Below, in pieces: positions 53,154 to 61,203 of a stretch of DNA of 64,000 bases. The DNA is from Streptomyces sp. NBC_00457. Lineage in GTDB: Bacteria > Actinomycetota > Actinomycetes > Streptomycetales > Streptomycetaceae. The notes beneath the pieces are model-generated. The model was given only the letters and a program-made list of their open reading frames with translations. It was not told where the DNA came from and ran no database searches. The stretch's first letter is position 1. Each line of letters starts with the position of its first letter. The stretch is from contig NZ_CP107905.1 of the NCBI RefSeq assembly GCF_036014015.1, forward strand, positions 9,176,001-9,240,000, read 5' to 3'. Position numbers and translations under genes: made by a program.

Positions 53154-54221
53154 TCACGCAGCGACCGGCTCCTCGGCGAGCAGCCGCCTGATGTCCCGCA
53201 CGGCCGCACGGCCCGCCCGGTTGGCACCGATGGTGCTCGCCGACGGACCGTAGCCGACCAGATGGACCCGCGGATCGGCGACCGCGCGGGTCCCGTCGAG
53301 CCGGATCCCACCGCCCGGCTCACGCAGCTTCAGCGGTGTCAGATGGTCGACGGCGGGCCGGAATCCGGTCGCCCACAGGATGATGTCGGCGGGCACGTGC
53401 CGCCCGTCGTTCCACGCCACCCCGTCCGGGGTGATCCGGTCGAACATAGGCTGCCGGTCAAGGACCCCGTCCGCGAGCCCCTGCCGAATCGCGTCGTTCA
53501 ACGGCAGCCCCGTCACGGAGACCACACTCCGCGGCGGCAGCCCCTGCCGCACCCGCTCCTCCACCAGCGCGACCGCCGCACGACCGGCGTCCTCGTCGAA
53601 GGGCCCCTCGCGGAAGACCGGCGGCCGTCGGGTGACCCAGGTCGTGGCCGCCGCGTACGGGGCGATCTCCAGCAGATGCTGGGTACCGGACGCACCTCCA
53701 CCCACCACGACGACCCGCAGCCCGGCGAACTCCTCCGGTCCCGGATACTGCGCGGTGTGCAACTGCCGCCCCCGGAAGGTCTCCTGACCGCGATAGCGCG
53801 GCCAGAACGGCCGGTCCCAGGTTCCCGTCGCGTTGATCAGCGCCCGGGTCGACCACACACCGTCCGAGGTCTCCACGAGCAGCCGCCCCGCGTCGCCCTC
53901 GCGCACGGCGTGGACATCGACGGGCCGCCGTACCCGCAGATCGAAGGTGCGCTCGTATCTGTCGAAGTACTCGGTGATGACCTCGGAGGACGGCCGCGCC
54001 GGGTCGGCGCCCGTGAGCTCCATCCCGGGCAGCGCATGCATCCCGTGCACCTTGCCGTACGTCAGCGAAGGCCACCGGAACTGCCAGGCGCCCCCGGGCC
54101 CGGGGGAGTGGTCGAGAATCACGAAGTCCCGGTCCGGCTCGAATCCGGTGCGCCGCAGGTGATAGGCGCCGGCCAGACCTGCCTGGCCGGCGCCTATGAC
54201 GACTACCTCGGTGTTGTTCAC
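53154..54221 (-). CDS. FAD/NAD(P)-dependent monooxygenase-like oxidoreductase
   Basis: The 355-aa protein has the FAD-binding start VVVIGAGQAGLAGAYHL (about 5-21), a middle NAD(P)-binding VVVVGGGASGTQHLL, and a C-terminal DIILWATGFRPA followed by HLVGYGPSASTIGANRAGR. The pattern matches short flavin-containing monooxygenases or Trk/CzcO-type oxidoreductases. The FMO-type FxGxxxHxxxY motif is incomplete (YRGQETFRGRQLHTAQY), so oxygenase or reductase activity is uncertain. It lies convergent with the mltG-like gene, 12 bp away, and 53 bp upstream of the sulfur transport genes on the other side, without clear coupling. Confidence 0.85.
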   Translation of the reverse strand: MNNTEVVVIGAGQAGLAGAYHLRRTGFEPDRDFVILDHSPGPGGAWQFRWPSLTYGKVHGMHALPGMELTGADPARPSSEVITEYFDRYERTFDLRVRRPVDVHAVREGDAGRLLVETSDGVWSTRALINATGTWDRPFWPRYRGQETFRGRQLHTAQYPGPEEFAGLRVVVVGGGASGTQHLLEIAPYAAATTWVTRRPPVFREGPFDEDAGRAAVALVEERVRQGLPPRSVVSVTGLPLNDAIRQGLADGVLDRQPMFDRITPDGVAWNDGRHVPADIILWATGFRPAVDHLTPLKLREPGGGIRLDGTRAVADPRVHLVGYGPSASTIGANRAGRAAVRDIRRLLAEEPVAA

Positions 54222-54274
54222 GCTTCTACTAACCGCGTGGGGTGCATGGATCTTCCCGCCGGATCATGCTCCCA

Positions 54275-55300
54275 TCAGGAGTCCTTGTAGACGCGGGGCT
54301 TGGCGGTGGAGGGCGGCAGGTTGGCGTTGAAGCGGGCGTCGGTGAACTCCGCGAAGTCGACCCGGTGCGGGAGCAGCTTCAGATCGGCGAACGTGTCGGC
54401 GATCTCCTGCTCCGAGGCGATGAGCGGCTTGTCCACGGCGACCGCGACCCGGGAGGCGTTGGTCCGCTTCACCGAGGCCAGTGCCACCTCGTACGGCAGC
54501 CCGGTCTCCTCGGCCCACACCTTCGCCCATGCCTCCGGGTGGTCGTACACCCAGTCGTAGGCCCGGCGGAGTCGGCCGAGGTAGTCCTCGATGGCTGCCG
54601 TCTTCGTGCTGTCCTGAAGCGCGGAGGGCGCCGCCACCTGGAACGTGAGACCGTTCGTCACGCCTTCGCCGGTCGTGAGAACGGTCCCCTGCTTGGCTTG
54701 GAGCACCTGCGAGGTGTACGGGTCCCAGACCGCCCATGCGTCGACCTTGCCGGACGTGAAGGCGGCGAGCGCGTCGGCCGGCTGGAGGTACTTGACCTGC
54801 ACGTCGCCGAGGGTCAGCCTGGCCGCCTTGAGGGAGGCGACCAGCTGGTAGTGCGCGGAGGACCCCTGCGCGACGGCGACGGACCTGCCCTTCAGGTCCC
54901 CGGTGCGCTTCAGCTTGGACCCGTTCGGCACGAGGACGGCGTCGCCCTGGGACGTGCCGTGCCAGGCGGCCACCACCTTGATCTTGGAGCCGGCCCCGGC
55001 TGCGAAGACCGGCGGGGTGTTGCCGACGCCGCCGATGTCGACGGCCTTGGCGTTGACGGCTTCGAGGAGCGGCGGGCCGGAGGTGAACGTGGACCACTTG
55101 ATCTTGTAGTTGAGGTCCTTGAGCTCTCCGGCGGCGCGCAGGATCGCTTCGGAACCGCCTTTCTGATCACCGACGTTGAGGGTGAGCGAGCCCTTGCCGT
55201 CGGTGTCGGACCCCGTGCTGGCGGACGAACTCCCGCCGCAGGCCGTGAGCAGCAGGGCGAGGGGGAGGAGCAGCGCGGCGGGGACGAGGCGTCGTCGCAT
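54275..55300 (-). CDS. ssuA: ABC transporter substrate-binding lipoprotein, sulfonate type
   Basis: The 341-aa lipoprotein has lipobox LLTACGG (Cys near residue 21). The rest is a NrtA/SsuA-type two-lobe binding protein: LNVGDQKGGSEAILRAAG, STFTSGPPLLEAVNAKAVDIGGVGNTPP and SKVDAWAVWDPYT-like GKVDAWAVWDPYTSQVL are typical of aliphatic-sulfonate binders. It captures sulfonates (or nitrate/bicarbonate-type ligands in relatives) outside the membrane. Downstream of ssuB and ssuC in the leftward ssuC-ssuB-ssuA operon. The leader peptide upstream of the operon supports a sulfur role. Confidence 0.87.
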   Translation of the reverse strand: MRRRLVPAALLLPLALLLTACGGSSSASTGSDTDGKGSLTLNVGDQKGGSEAILRAAGELKDLNYKIKWSTFTSGPPLLEAVNAKAVDIGGVGNTPPVFAAGAGSKIKVVAAWHGTSQGDAVLVPNGSKLKRTGDLKGRSVAVAQGSSAHYQLVASLKAARLTLGDVQVKYLQPADALAAFTSGKVDAWAVWDPYTSQVLQAKQGTVLTTGEGVTNGLTFQVAAPSALQDSTKTAAIEDYLGRLRRAYDWVYDHPEAWAKVWAEETGLPYEVALASVKRTNASRVAVAVDKPLIASEQEIADTFADLKLLPHRVDFAEFTDARFNANLPPSTAKPRVYKDS

Positions 55301-55329
55301 GATGGATCCGTTCTTCGGGGTGAGGGAGT

Positions 55330-56088
55330 TCAGGCGGCTTCGGCGGCGGTGTCGACGCCGAGCCGTTCCAGCAGCCCGGCGCGCAGTTCCGCGAACCGGG
55401 GGTCGGTGATGTCACGGGGCCGGTCGAGGTCGATCTCCTGCTCGTGCGCGATGACACCGTCGTCCATCACGAGGACGCGGTCGGCGAGCAGGACCGCCTC
55501 CTCGACGTCGTGCGTGACGAGCAGCACCGCGCAGCCACGGCGCTGCCACAACTCGCCCACCAGACGCTGGGCCTTGATGCGGGTGAGCGCGTCCAGCGCC
55601 CCGAACGGCTCGTCGAGCAGCAGCAGATCGGGCTCGCGCACCAACGCCCGTGCGAGGGAGGCGCGTTGGGCCTCGCCGCCGGAGAGCGTCTTGGGCCAGG
55701 CGTCCGTACGGTGGTCCAGGCCGACCTCCTTGAGCGCCTGCTCGGCGACGGCACGGCCGGGCTTGCCCGGAAGGCCGAGCAGGACGTTGCGCCACACCTT
55801 CTTCCACGGCATGAGCCGCGGCGCCTGGAAGGCGACGGCCTTGCGGCGCGGCACCAGGACGGTGCCCTCGATGTCGCGGTCGAGCCCGGCGAGGATGCGC
55901 AGCAAGGTGGACTTGCCGCAGCCGCTGCGGCCGAGGAGGGCGACGAATTCGCCCGGCCGGACGTCGAGTCGGAGCCGGTCGATGACGGCACGCCCGTCGA
56001 AGGAGCGGGTCAGCCCATCGACGTGCACGGCCTGAGGGGACTGAGGACTCACCTTGGGGTTCACCGGCCGGTGAACGTCGGTCGCCAT
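55330..56088 (-). CDS. ssuB: ABC transporter ATPase, sulfonate type
   Basis: The 252-aa ATPase has Walker A LGRSGCGKST, Q-loop FQAPRLMPWKKVWRN, signature LSGGEAQRASLARAL, Walker B LLLDEPFGALDALTR and H-switch LVTHDVEEA, all canonical. The DALTR after Walker B is a mark of the nitrate/sulfonate/taurine group. ATG 56088 lies inside the end of ssuC (28-bp overlap), so translation is coupled. It energises import of the ligand bound by SsuA. Confidence 0.92.
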   Translation of the reverse strand: MATDVHRPVNPKVSPQSPQAVHVDGLTRSFDGRAVIDRLRLDVRPGEFVALLGRSGCGKSTLLRILAGLDRDIEGTVLVPRRKAVAFQAPRLMPWKKVWRNVLLGLPGKPGRAVAEQALKEVGLDHRTDAWPKTLSGGEAQRASLARALVREPDLLLLDEPFGALDALTRIKAQRLVGELWQRRGCAVLLVTHDVEEAVLLADRVLVMDDGVIAHEQEIDLDRPRDITDPRFAELRAGLLERLGVDTAAEAA

Positions 56089-56951
56089 TGCAGCAGCAGC
56101 CTTTCGAGGGAGCGGACGACGAAGTCGGCCAACAGGCCGAGGAAGGCATAGACGACCAGGCAGACCACGATCACGTCGGTCCGCAGGAAGTCCCGCGCCT
56201 GCACCATGAGGAACCCGATGCCGGAATCCGCGTTGACCTGCTCGGCGAAGACGAGCGCGAGCCAGGCGATGCCGAGCGAGTAGCGCAGCCCGGTCATCGC
56301 GCCGGGCAGCGCACCCGGCAGCACGACATGCCGCACCAGCCCCCACCGCGACAGCCCCAGGGACTCCCCGGCCTCGATCAACTGGGCGTCCACGCCCCGG
56401 ATCCCGGCGTAGACGTTGAGGTACAGCGGGAAGGTCACACCGAGCGTGATGATGGCGACCTTGGGAGCCTCGCCGATACCGAACCAGATGATGAACAGCG
56501 GGATGAGCCCCACGAAGGGCACCGTCCGCAGCATCTGCACCGGGGCGTCGACGAGATCCTCCCCGACCCGGAACAGCCCGGACACCAAGGCCAGTCCGGT
56601 GCCGACGACCGTGCCCAGCAGCAGCCCGAACGCGACCCGCTGCAGCGAGGTCCCCATGGCGGACGGCAACGAACCGTCGGCGATCAGATCACTCCCGACC
56701 TGCGCGATACGGCCAGGTGAGGCGAGTACATCGGCGGTCAACACGCCGGTGACGCTGAGCAGTTGCCAGAGCCCCAGCAGCAGGAGTGGGCCGGTGGTGC
56801 GGCGCAGCCAGCGGGGGACGCGGGTGCGGTGGGAGGAGGCGGGGACGAGGGGGACGAGGTCGGGGGAGGGGGCCGAAGCGGGACTGCCTTTCTTGCCCAT
56901 AGGCGAAATATCGGGTTCGTGCGGGCCGGGCCGGGCATGGCTGATGCTCAT
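56061..56951 (-). CDS. ssuC: ABC transporter permease, sulfonate type
   Basis: The 296-aa protein has a long N-terminal cytoplasmic tail (about 1-50, with Pro- and Arg-rich segments) then about six membrane helices. The EAA loop for docking of the ATPase is EAGESLGLSRWGLVRHVVLPGALPG, read in pieces, typical of the SsuC/NrtB group; VPFVGLIPLFIIWFGIGEAPKVAII precedes it. First structural gene of the operon, 133 bp after the leader peptide stop. The gene's start is ATG 56951; an internal Met at about residue 18 (MGKKGSPAS) is possible. Confidence 0.9.
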   Translation of the reverse strand: MSISHARPGPHEPDISPMGKKGSPASAPSPDLVPLVPASSHRTRVPRWLRRTTGPLLLLGLWQLLSVTGVLTADVLASPGRIAQVGSDLIADGSLPSAMGTSLQRVAFGLLLGTVVGTGLALVSGLFRVGEDLVDAPVQMLRTVPFVGLIPLFIIWFGIGEAPKVAIITLGVTFPLYLNVYAGIRGVDAQLIEAGESLGLSRWGLVRHVVLPGALPGAMTGLRYSLGIAWLALVFAEQVNADSGIGFLMVQARDFLRTDVIVVCLVVYAFLGLLADFVVRSLERLLLQWRPTFTGR

Positions 56952-57010
56952 GGATGCTCCATGGGTTCATGGGGGAGCGGCCGGTGAGGAGATGCGCATG
57001 CGCGCCACCG

Positions 57011-57038
57011 CGTCCGATGCGGATCAGCGCATCAGACG
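57011..57038 (-). promoter_or_regulatory. Hairpin between leader peptide and ssuC
   Basis: CGTCC-GATGCG pairs with CGCATC-AGACG (57011-57021 with 57028-57038): ten pairs, one mismatch, 6-nt loop. It lies 46 bp after the stop codon of the leader peptide and 59 bp before the ssuC start. A ribosome stalled in the leader peptide could change its folding, as in translation-dependent attenuation. No U-tract follows. Confidence 0.45.
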
Positions 57039-57084
57039 TTCGGGCAGGAGGGCGCGCAGGCGCGAGGAATGCGAGAGAAGGGCG

Positions 57085-57168
57085 TCAGCAGCCGCGGCGA
57101 CACGCGGCAGAGGCCACCCGCAGCAGGTCGATGTGACCGCGCGTGGTGAGCAGGGCTGAACGCAACAT
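57085..57168 (-). CDS. 27-aa putative leader peptide of the sulfur-uptake operon
   Basis: This small gene (ATG 57168 to TGA 57085) encodes a 27-aa peptide that begins MLRSALLTTRG, contains the core HIDLLRV, and ends with Ala-Ala-CysArgArgGlyCys. The HIDL-R-S-CR pattern is that of the putative leader peptides found in front of actinobacterial sulfur-assimilation operons. The two Cys codons near the end suggest a ribosome sensor of Cys-tRNA. It is in the correct strand and position, 133 bp before ssuC. A ribosome-binding site is poor. Its length is below the usual prediction limit, so automated annotation may miss it. Confidence 0.82.
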   Translation of the reverse strand: MLRSALLTTRGHIDLLRVASAACRRGC

Positions 57169-57292
57169 GCGGCCGAAAGTAGCCAGATGACATGCGCGCG
57201 GTCAACGCCCGTCTCGCGGTGTGGACCCCTCGTGGCGGACCCGTCCGGTCCGATGACGTGCGCGTTGGGTCGTGTGCGCGAGGATGGGAAGC

Positions 57293-57715
57293 ATGTCAGA
57301 TGCCTTCACCACTCGCGTGCTGAACGTGACCTCCGGTTCCACGGAGCGGGTCGTCGACCTCACCCATGACTGCGAGACCTTCCTGCGGGAGACGGCCGCC
57401 GACCGCGACGGCCTGCTGAACGTCTTCGTCCCCCACGCCACCGCCGGCATCGCGATCATCGAGACGGGCGCGGGCAGCGACGACGACCTCCTCGCCGCCC
57501 TGCACACCCTCCTGCCCGCCGACGACCGCTGGCAACACCGCCACGGCAGCCCCGGCCACGGCCGCGACCACGTCCTCCCGGCACTCGTACCACCCCACGC
57601 GACGCTGCCGGTGCTGAGCGGGCGGCTGGAGTTGGGGACGTGGCAGTCGGTGTGCCTGGTGGACACGAATCGGGACAACTCGAACAGGCAGGTTCGGTTG
57701 TCGTTCCTCGGCTGA
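57293..57715 (+). CDS. yjbQ: YjbQ-family secondary thiamine-phosphate synthase-like protein
   Basis: The 140-aa protein has the YjbQ (UPF0047) fold: FVPHATAGIAIIETG with the His, then DDRWQHRHGSPGHGRDHVLPALV and LGTWQSVCLVDTNRDNSNRQVRLSFLG-type end. The His-rich block probably binds metal. E. coli YjbQ has weak thiamine-phosphate synthase activity; the true role is unknown. ATG 57293 follows GGGAAG. It is divergent from the leader peptide. Confidence 0.9.
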   Translation: MSDAFTTRVLNVTSGSTERVVDLTHDCETFLRETAADRDGLLNVFVPHATAGIAIIETGAGSDDDLLAALHTLLPADDRWQHRHGSPGHGRDHVLPALVPPHATLPVLSGRLELGTWQSVCLVDTNRDNSNRQVRLSFLG

Positions 57716-58043
57716 GGGGCGACGCGTGACGACCTCAGGTGTAATGTCCGGCCGGGCCAAACGGGCAGGCATTCGGTTTCAGGTGCGGCGAAGGCGGAGC
57801 TTGAGTGCGCCTCGATCGCAGTTGTTTCCTGGGGTGCAGCCGTGGTGGCCGGGGCGGGCAGGTTTCCGCCGTCGAGGGTGGGTTTTCGGGGTGAAGGCGA
57901 GCGGATGACCAACCCGCGGCCGAGACCAACTTCACCCCGGAACGGCGCCCCCGCAGCGGCACCCCCAAAGCGCCGCCCGGAGACCAGCTCTACATGGCCA
58001 CGTACGACTCGACCAGGGAGCGCGTTCCACGCCGCGCTCCCTC
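57716..58043. other. Gene-poor stretch with a possible gene remnant
   Basis: Between the yjbQ stop and the terminator at 58044 no intact gene is supported. From about 57930 one rightward frame reads ETNFTPERRPRSGTPKAPP then GDQLYMATYDSTRERV before running into the palindrome. The YDSTRERV end resembles a motif near the start of small actinobacterial proteins, so this could be the 5' part of a lost gene. It is short and unproven. Confidence 0.3.
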
Positions 58044-58075
58044 TGGGGGCAGGGCTTGATCAAGCCCTGCCCCCA
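58044..58075. terminator. Perfect 32-bp palindrome, bidirectional terminator
   Basis: TGGGGGCAGGGCTTGA followed directly by its exact complement, in the gap between the rightward yjbQ side and the leftward lipoprotein gene (stop 58122). In RNA it gives about 14 GC-rich pairs with a tight TGATCA loop, usable from both strands. Confidence 0.82.
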
Positions 58076-58121
58076 CCGGCCTGGGGACCCATCGCTTGCG
58101 ACCCGTTGCCGTGAGCCTGGG

Positions 58122-59069
58122 TCACCGGCGGAGGATCGCCTCCGCCCGTTTTAGTGCTTCGCTCTGGTAACTCGCCAATTCGGCCAAAAATGCTTGATCC
58201 TTCTTCGGAAGAGTGGCGATGAGTGCACGTCGAACCCGCACAGCTGTTCCGGGGACATCGGCCTCGATGGCGCATTCTCCATCAGTCACGGCGACCGCAA
58301 TCTCGCGTTTCCGGAATTCTTCCTTCGACGACTCATTTCGGCCGTTGTTCTCCAGGAGAAGGCGATTCAGAGAGCCGCGTGCCTCCTCTGGAGTCCGGTA
58401 CGCGAACCCTCGTGCCGCCATACACAAACGCCAGGCAGACATTGCGGTTGTGAATTCCCGGGCCTTGGGTACCTTGGCGTCGAGGCGGCCATTGAGGGCT
58501 TCGGGGGCGTAGTACATGCGGGCCCACACCGTGACGTCGCCGGTCAGGTCGCGGCGGGCTTCGGCGTCGCAGCCCTGCCGCCGTACTCGTACGGTCCCGG
58601 TGCCCGTCGAGACGTCGTCGCCAGAATCCGAGGGGCCGGAGAAGGCCAGGTCGAAGGAGCGTTTCCGGTCCGGCGGCAGGTCCGTGTAGTACGGGGCCGG
58701 TGGCGGCCCTGACTGCTCGGGCGTGGTGGCGATGGCATAGCCGTGGCTTCTGCGGCCGGGGAGGTCCACGACTGCGGCGGTGTCGTCGAGCGACGTCGGC
58801 AGCGGGGCCCGCTTTGCGGGGTAGGTGAAGCCCTTGTCCTTCATACACCGGTGGACGAGCTTGTTGACCGCCGTATCCAGGGTCTGCTGCGCCCGCGGCC
58901 AACTCCCTGACCGGGTCACCATGTCGAGCGCCTCCGGGCTCAGCCGCCCGCTGAACGCGGGCGGCTTCGGCAGCGGCGTTGCCCCCGTGTCCGGCTGAGC
59001 GTCGGCGCAGCCGGACACGGCGGCAAGGGCGGCCACGGTGAGCCACAGGACCCTTGAGGGTCGCCTCAT
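58122..59069 (-). CDS. Lipoprotein of unknown function, coupled to the inhibitor gene
   Basis: The 315-aa protein has a signal peptide with lipobox VSGC (Cys near residue 21), so it is membrane-anchored outside. The mature part has paired Cys residues (VHRCMKDKGFTYP, RRQGCDAEARRDL, WRLCMAARGF, DGECAIEA), suggesting two disulfides, and repeats the C-M-A/K-x-x-G-F motif seen in many secreted actinobacterial proteins. No enzyme motif. ATG 59069 overlaps the upstream gene stop (TGATG), so it is translationally coupled to the I36-type inhibitor. The pair may work together at the surface; the role is unknown. Confidence 0.75.
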   Translation of the reverse strand: MRRPSRVLWLTVAALAAVSGCADAQPDTGATPLPKPPAFSGRLSPEALDMVTRSGSWPRAQQTLDTAVNKLVHRCMKDKGFTYPAKRAPLPTSLDDTAAVVDLPGRRSHGYAIATTPEQSGPPPAPYYTDLPPDRKRSFDLAFSGPSDSGDDVSTGTGTVRVRRQGCDAEARRDLTGDVTVWARMYYAPEALNGRLDAKVPKAREFTTAMSAWRLCMAARGFAYRTPEEARGSLNRLLLENNGRNESSKEEFRKREIAVAVTDGECAIEADVPGTAVRVRRALIATLPKKDQAFLAELASYQSEALKRAEAILRR

Positions 59070-59503
59070 CACCTCGGCGAGCACCAGTGGTTGGAGCTGA
59101 TCGTGTCGTTGAACGCCGGGTCGTTGTAGCCGACGGGCGGCGCCGCCCCGAAGTCAGGAACCTGGTCGTTCCTGCCGAGGCTGTGATAGCGGCCGTTGTA
59201 ACCGGCGTCCGTCCAGTAGTAGACCGTGCACTCCCTGCCGCGGTTGGCGATGGAACTGATGCAGTCATTCCAGGTGCCACCGCGGCACTGACTCTGCGCG
59301 AAGGCCGTGAAGTTGGGGTTGTCGCCCGCGACGCGGCCCCGGGCACCGCCGTAGTTGCTGTTCACCCAGAAGCACGTATCTCCGGCCGCACAGGTGAGGA
59401 GCGGCTCCACCCTTTCGTCGGAACTCGCCGTGGCGGGCGCTGCGGTGAGACCGCCCAGCACCAATAGCGTGGATCCTGCGGCTGCGGCCAGCATCTTTCG
59501 CAT
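59069..59503 (-). CDS. Secreted peptidase inhibitor-like protein (I36/SMPI crystallin fold)
   Basis: The 144-aa precursor has a signal peptide (about 1-29) and a mature beta/gamma-crystallin-like domain with Cys residues: CAAGDTCFWVNSNYGGARGRV, FTAFAQSQCRGGTWNDCISSIANRGRECTVYYWTDAGY (in pieces), and C near the end (HWCSPR). This is the pattern of the Streptomyces metalloproteinase inhibitor group I36. GGAGAGAGGA precedes ATG 59503. The inhibitor could protect secreted or surface proteins from peptidases, for example the subtilase class; inference. The lipoprotein gene follows with a TGATG overlap. Confidence 0.83.
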   Translation of the reverse strand: MRKMLAAAAGSTLLVLGGLTAAPATASSDERVEPLLTCAAGDTCFWVNSNYGGARGRVAGDNPNFTAFAQSQCRGGTWNDCISSIANRGRECTVYYWTDAGYNGRYHSLGRNDQVPDFGAAPPVGYNDPAFNDTISSNHWCSPR

Positions 59504-59691
59504 GGCTGTCCTCTCTCCTTTTACGGATGCTTGGAGCTGTGCATGCTTTCCTGTCCGAAAAGAGAATGCAGCCACTCCCAGGAAAGCTGGTAGAAGTATG
59601 CGGCAGAACGCAATATCCCTGGTCCGAGCCGGTCACGGCACACGCCAACCACGGGTCTTGACCGCAAAAGAAGAAGTCAGGATGGAAACGG

Positions 59692-60687
59692 ATGCTGAGG
59701 ATCCATTTCGCCTCAGAGGATCTGGCCCACACGCGATTAGCCGAGGGCCCAGACCCGATGTGGGAGCTGTGTATCAGCCTCCACCGTCTCCAACGCCGTG
59801 ACGCCTCCGTGCTCTTCGGAGCATGGCGACGCCAAGTCGTGCCCCACGTCCCGGCTGCGACCCGCATGCTCTCGGCCCTGGCGCCGGCGGTCGGCTACAG
59901 CTGCGACTTCCTCACACCGCGGACCGGTGCGGGCCTACCCGAGCAGACACAGGCCCTGCGCGCGACGCCGCGCTCCCGCCTGCGCGGTGACCTGGAGACG
60001 TACACCCGGTTCAACCCCCAGCGGCATCTGCCGCGTTGGGTGGGGGATCTGGCCGACGGCGAGGCTCACCTCCTCGACCTGATCGGGGACGTCGCCGACA
60101 GCTATTTCACCGCCTGCCTCGCGCCGTACTGGGAGCGGATACGCACCCAGGTCGGCAAGGATCTGCAGTTGCGCACCCGTACGCTCGCCACGGCCGGCTG
60201 GGACGCGGTCTTCAACACCCTGCATACGTCGGCTCGCTGGAGCTATCCGGTCCTGGAACTCGACTATCCCGTCGATCAGGACATGCACCTGAAGGGCCGT
60301 GGGCTGTTGCTGCAGCCGTCGTTCTTCTGCCGGTACACACCCACCGCCCTCGTCGACTCCTCCTATGATCCGGTCCTCGTCTACCCCATCGAGCACCAAC
60401 CCAACTGGGCCTCCCCCGGCACCGCCGACAACGATCACAGGCCGCTCATCGCCATCCTGGGTCCGGCACGGACCAGCTTGCTGCAGGCGGTGGCCGAGGG
60501 CACCGGCAGCACCACCGAGCTGGCCAGCCGTACCGGACTGACCCCCTCCAACACCAGTCGCCATCTCACTGCGCTGCGCGAAGCCTCCCTCACCTCCAGC
60601 CAGCGCCACCACAGCGCCACTCTGCATTCGGTGACCGGCCTCGGTATCGCCCTGCTCAACGGCACGCTGCCGCAACTCCCCGCCTGA
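59692..60687 (+). CDS. ArsR-like winged-helix regulator (DUF5937 type)
   Basis: The 331-aa protein has an N-terminal domain of unknown function (MLRIHFASEDLAHTRLAEGPDPMWE and following, about 1-240) and a C-terminal winged helix (about 250-325: HRPLIAILGPARTSLLQAV, STTELASRTGLTPSNTSRHLTALREASL). This architecture is common in Streptomyces and usually adjoins a transporter gene. Leu16 is TTA (59737-59739), so its synthesis may need bldA tRNA. A short frame beginning 38 bp downstream may be the remnant of that transporter. Confidence 0.88.
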   Translation: MLRIHFASEDLAHTRLAEGPDPMWELCISLHRLQRRDASVLFGAWRRQVVPHVPAATRMLSALAPAVGYSCDFLTPRTGAGLPEQTQALRATPRSRLRGDLETYTRFNPQRHLPRWVGDLADGEAHLLDLIGDVADSYFTACLAPYWERIRTQVGKDLQLRTRTLATAGWDAVFNTLHTSARWSYPVLELDYPVDQDMHLKGRGLLLQPSFFCRYTPTALVDSSYDPVLVYPIEHQPNWASPGTADNDHRPLIAILGPARTSLLQAVAEGTGSTTELASRTGLTPSNTSRHLTALREASLTSSQRHHSATLHSVTGLGIALLNGTLPQLPA

Positions 60688-60725
60688 CCGGAGCAGATCG
60701 GTCAACCGCCCTGCTCTGGAGCACC

Positions 60726-60857
60726 ATGAGTAACGACACCGGAGCCATCGCCCGCCAGCGGCACTACACCACCCTCCGATGTTTGGACAGAGAAGTCCTC
60801 CGCCGGACGGCCTGGCCGGAGACGTCGGTGTCGGCCCACAGGACCGGCCGGCCGTGA
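60726..60857 (+). pseudogene. Truncated 43-aa open frame, possible transporter remnant
   Basis: ATG 60726 with CTGGAG upstream opens a frame MSNDTGAIARQRHYTTL, which looks like the start of an MFS-type transporter, then changes to unrelated composition and ends at TGA 60857. Position (38 bp after an ArsR-like gene) is where a transporter gene is expected. It seems to be a 5' remnant whose body was deleted. The opposite strand from 60845 onward carries another remnant, so a deletion junction probably lies near 60777-60845. Confidence 0.4.
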
Positions 60858-61203
60858 CGAGTGCGCGCACCTGATCCGGCCGGGTCATGAGCGCGGCCAC
60901 CGCGCACGGCACGTCGGCGGCGAGCTCGTCGGGCACTACCAGGCAGTCGGGGGTGTTGCCCGGGGTCAGCGTCGCGACGTACTCGGAGCGGTGGGCACGG
61001 CCGCCGGCCAGCGCCACGGTGTCCACGACGGCGGGGGCGATGGTCATACCCGCGCAGTCGATGACGATGGCGTCGTCGTCGCCCGCCGCGGTGACGATGG
61101 CGGGACCGACCCCCACGCCCAGGGAGCCGACGAACAGGAGGCCGGCGCCTGTCATGGTCCCGATCAGCGGGTCCATCGTCAGGATGCGGGCGTTGGTGAA
61201 CAG
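60845..61203 (-). pseudogene. Degenerate amidohydrolase-like remnant
   Basis: In the leftward frame beginning near 61203 (FTNARILTMDPLIGTM, DDDAIVIDCAGMTIAPAVVDTVAL, RSEYVATLTPGNTPDCLVVP and ALMTRPDQVRALVTAGR) the sequence resembles the outer beta-sandwich parts of amidohydrolases, without the catalytic barrel. No ATG, GTG or TTG start lies in place; the first likely codon is CTG. After TAGR the family-like sequence RPVLWADTDVSG continues only in another frame, which suggests a frameshift near 60846. It may instead be a small real member lacking the barrel. Confidence 0.45.
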
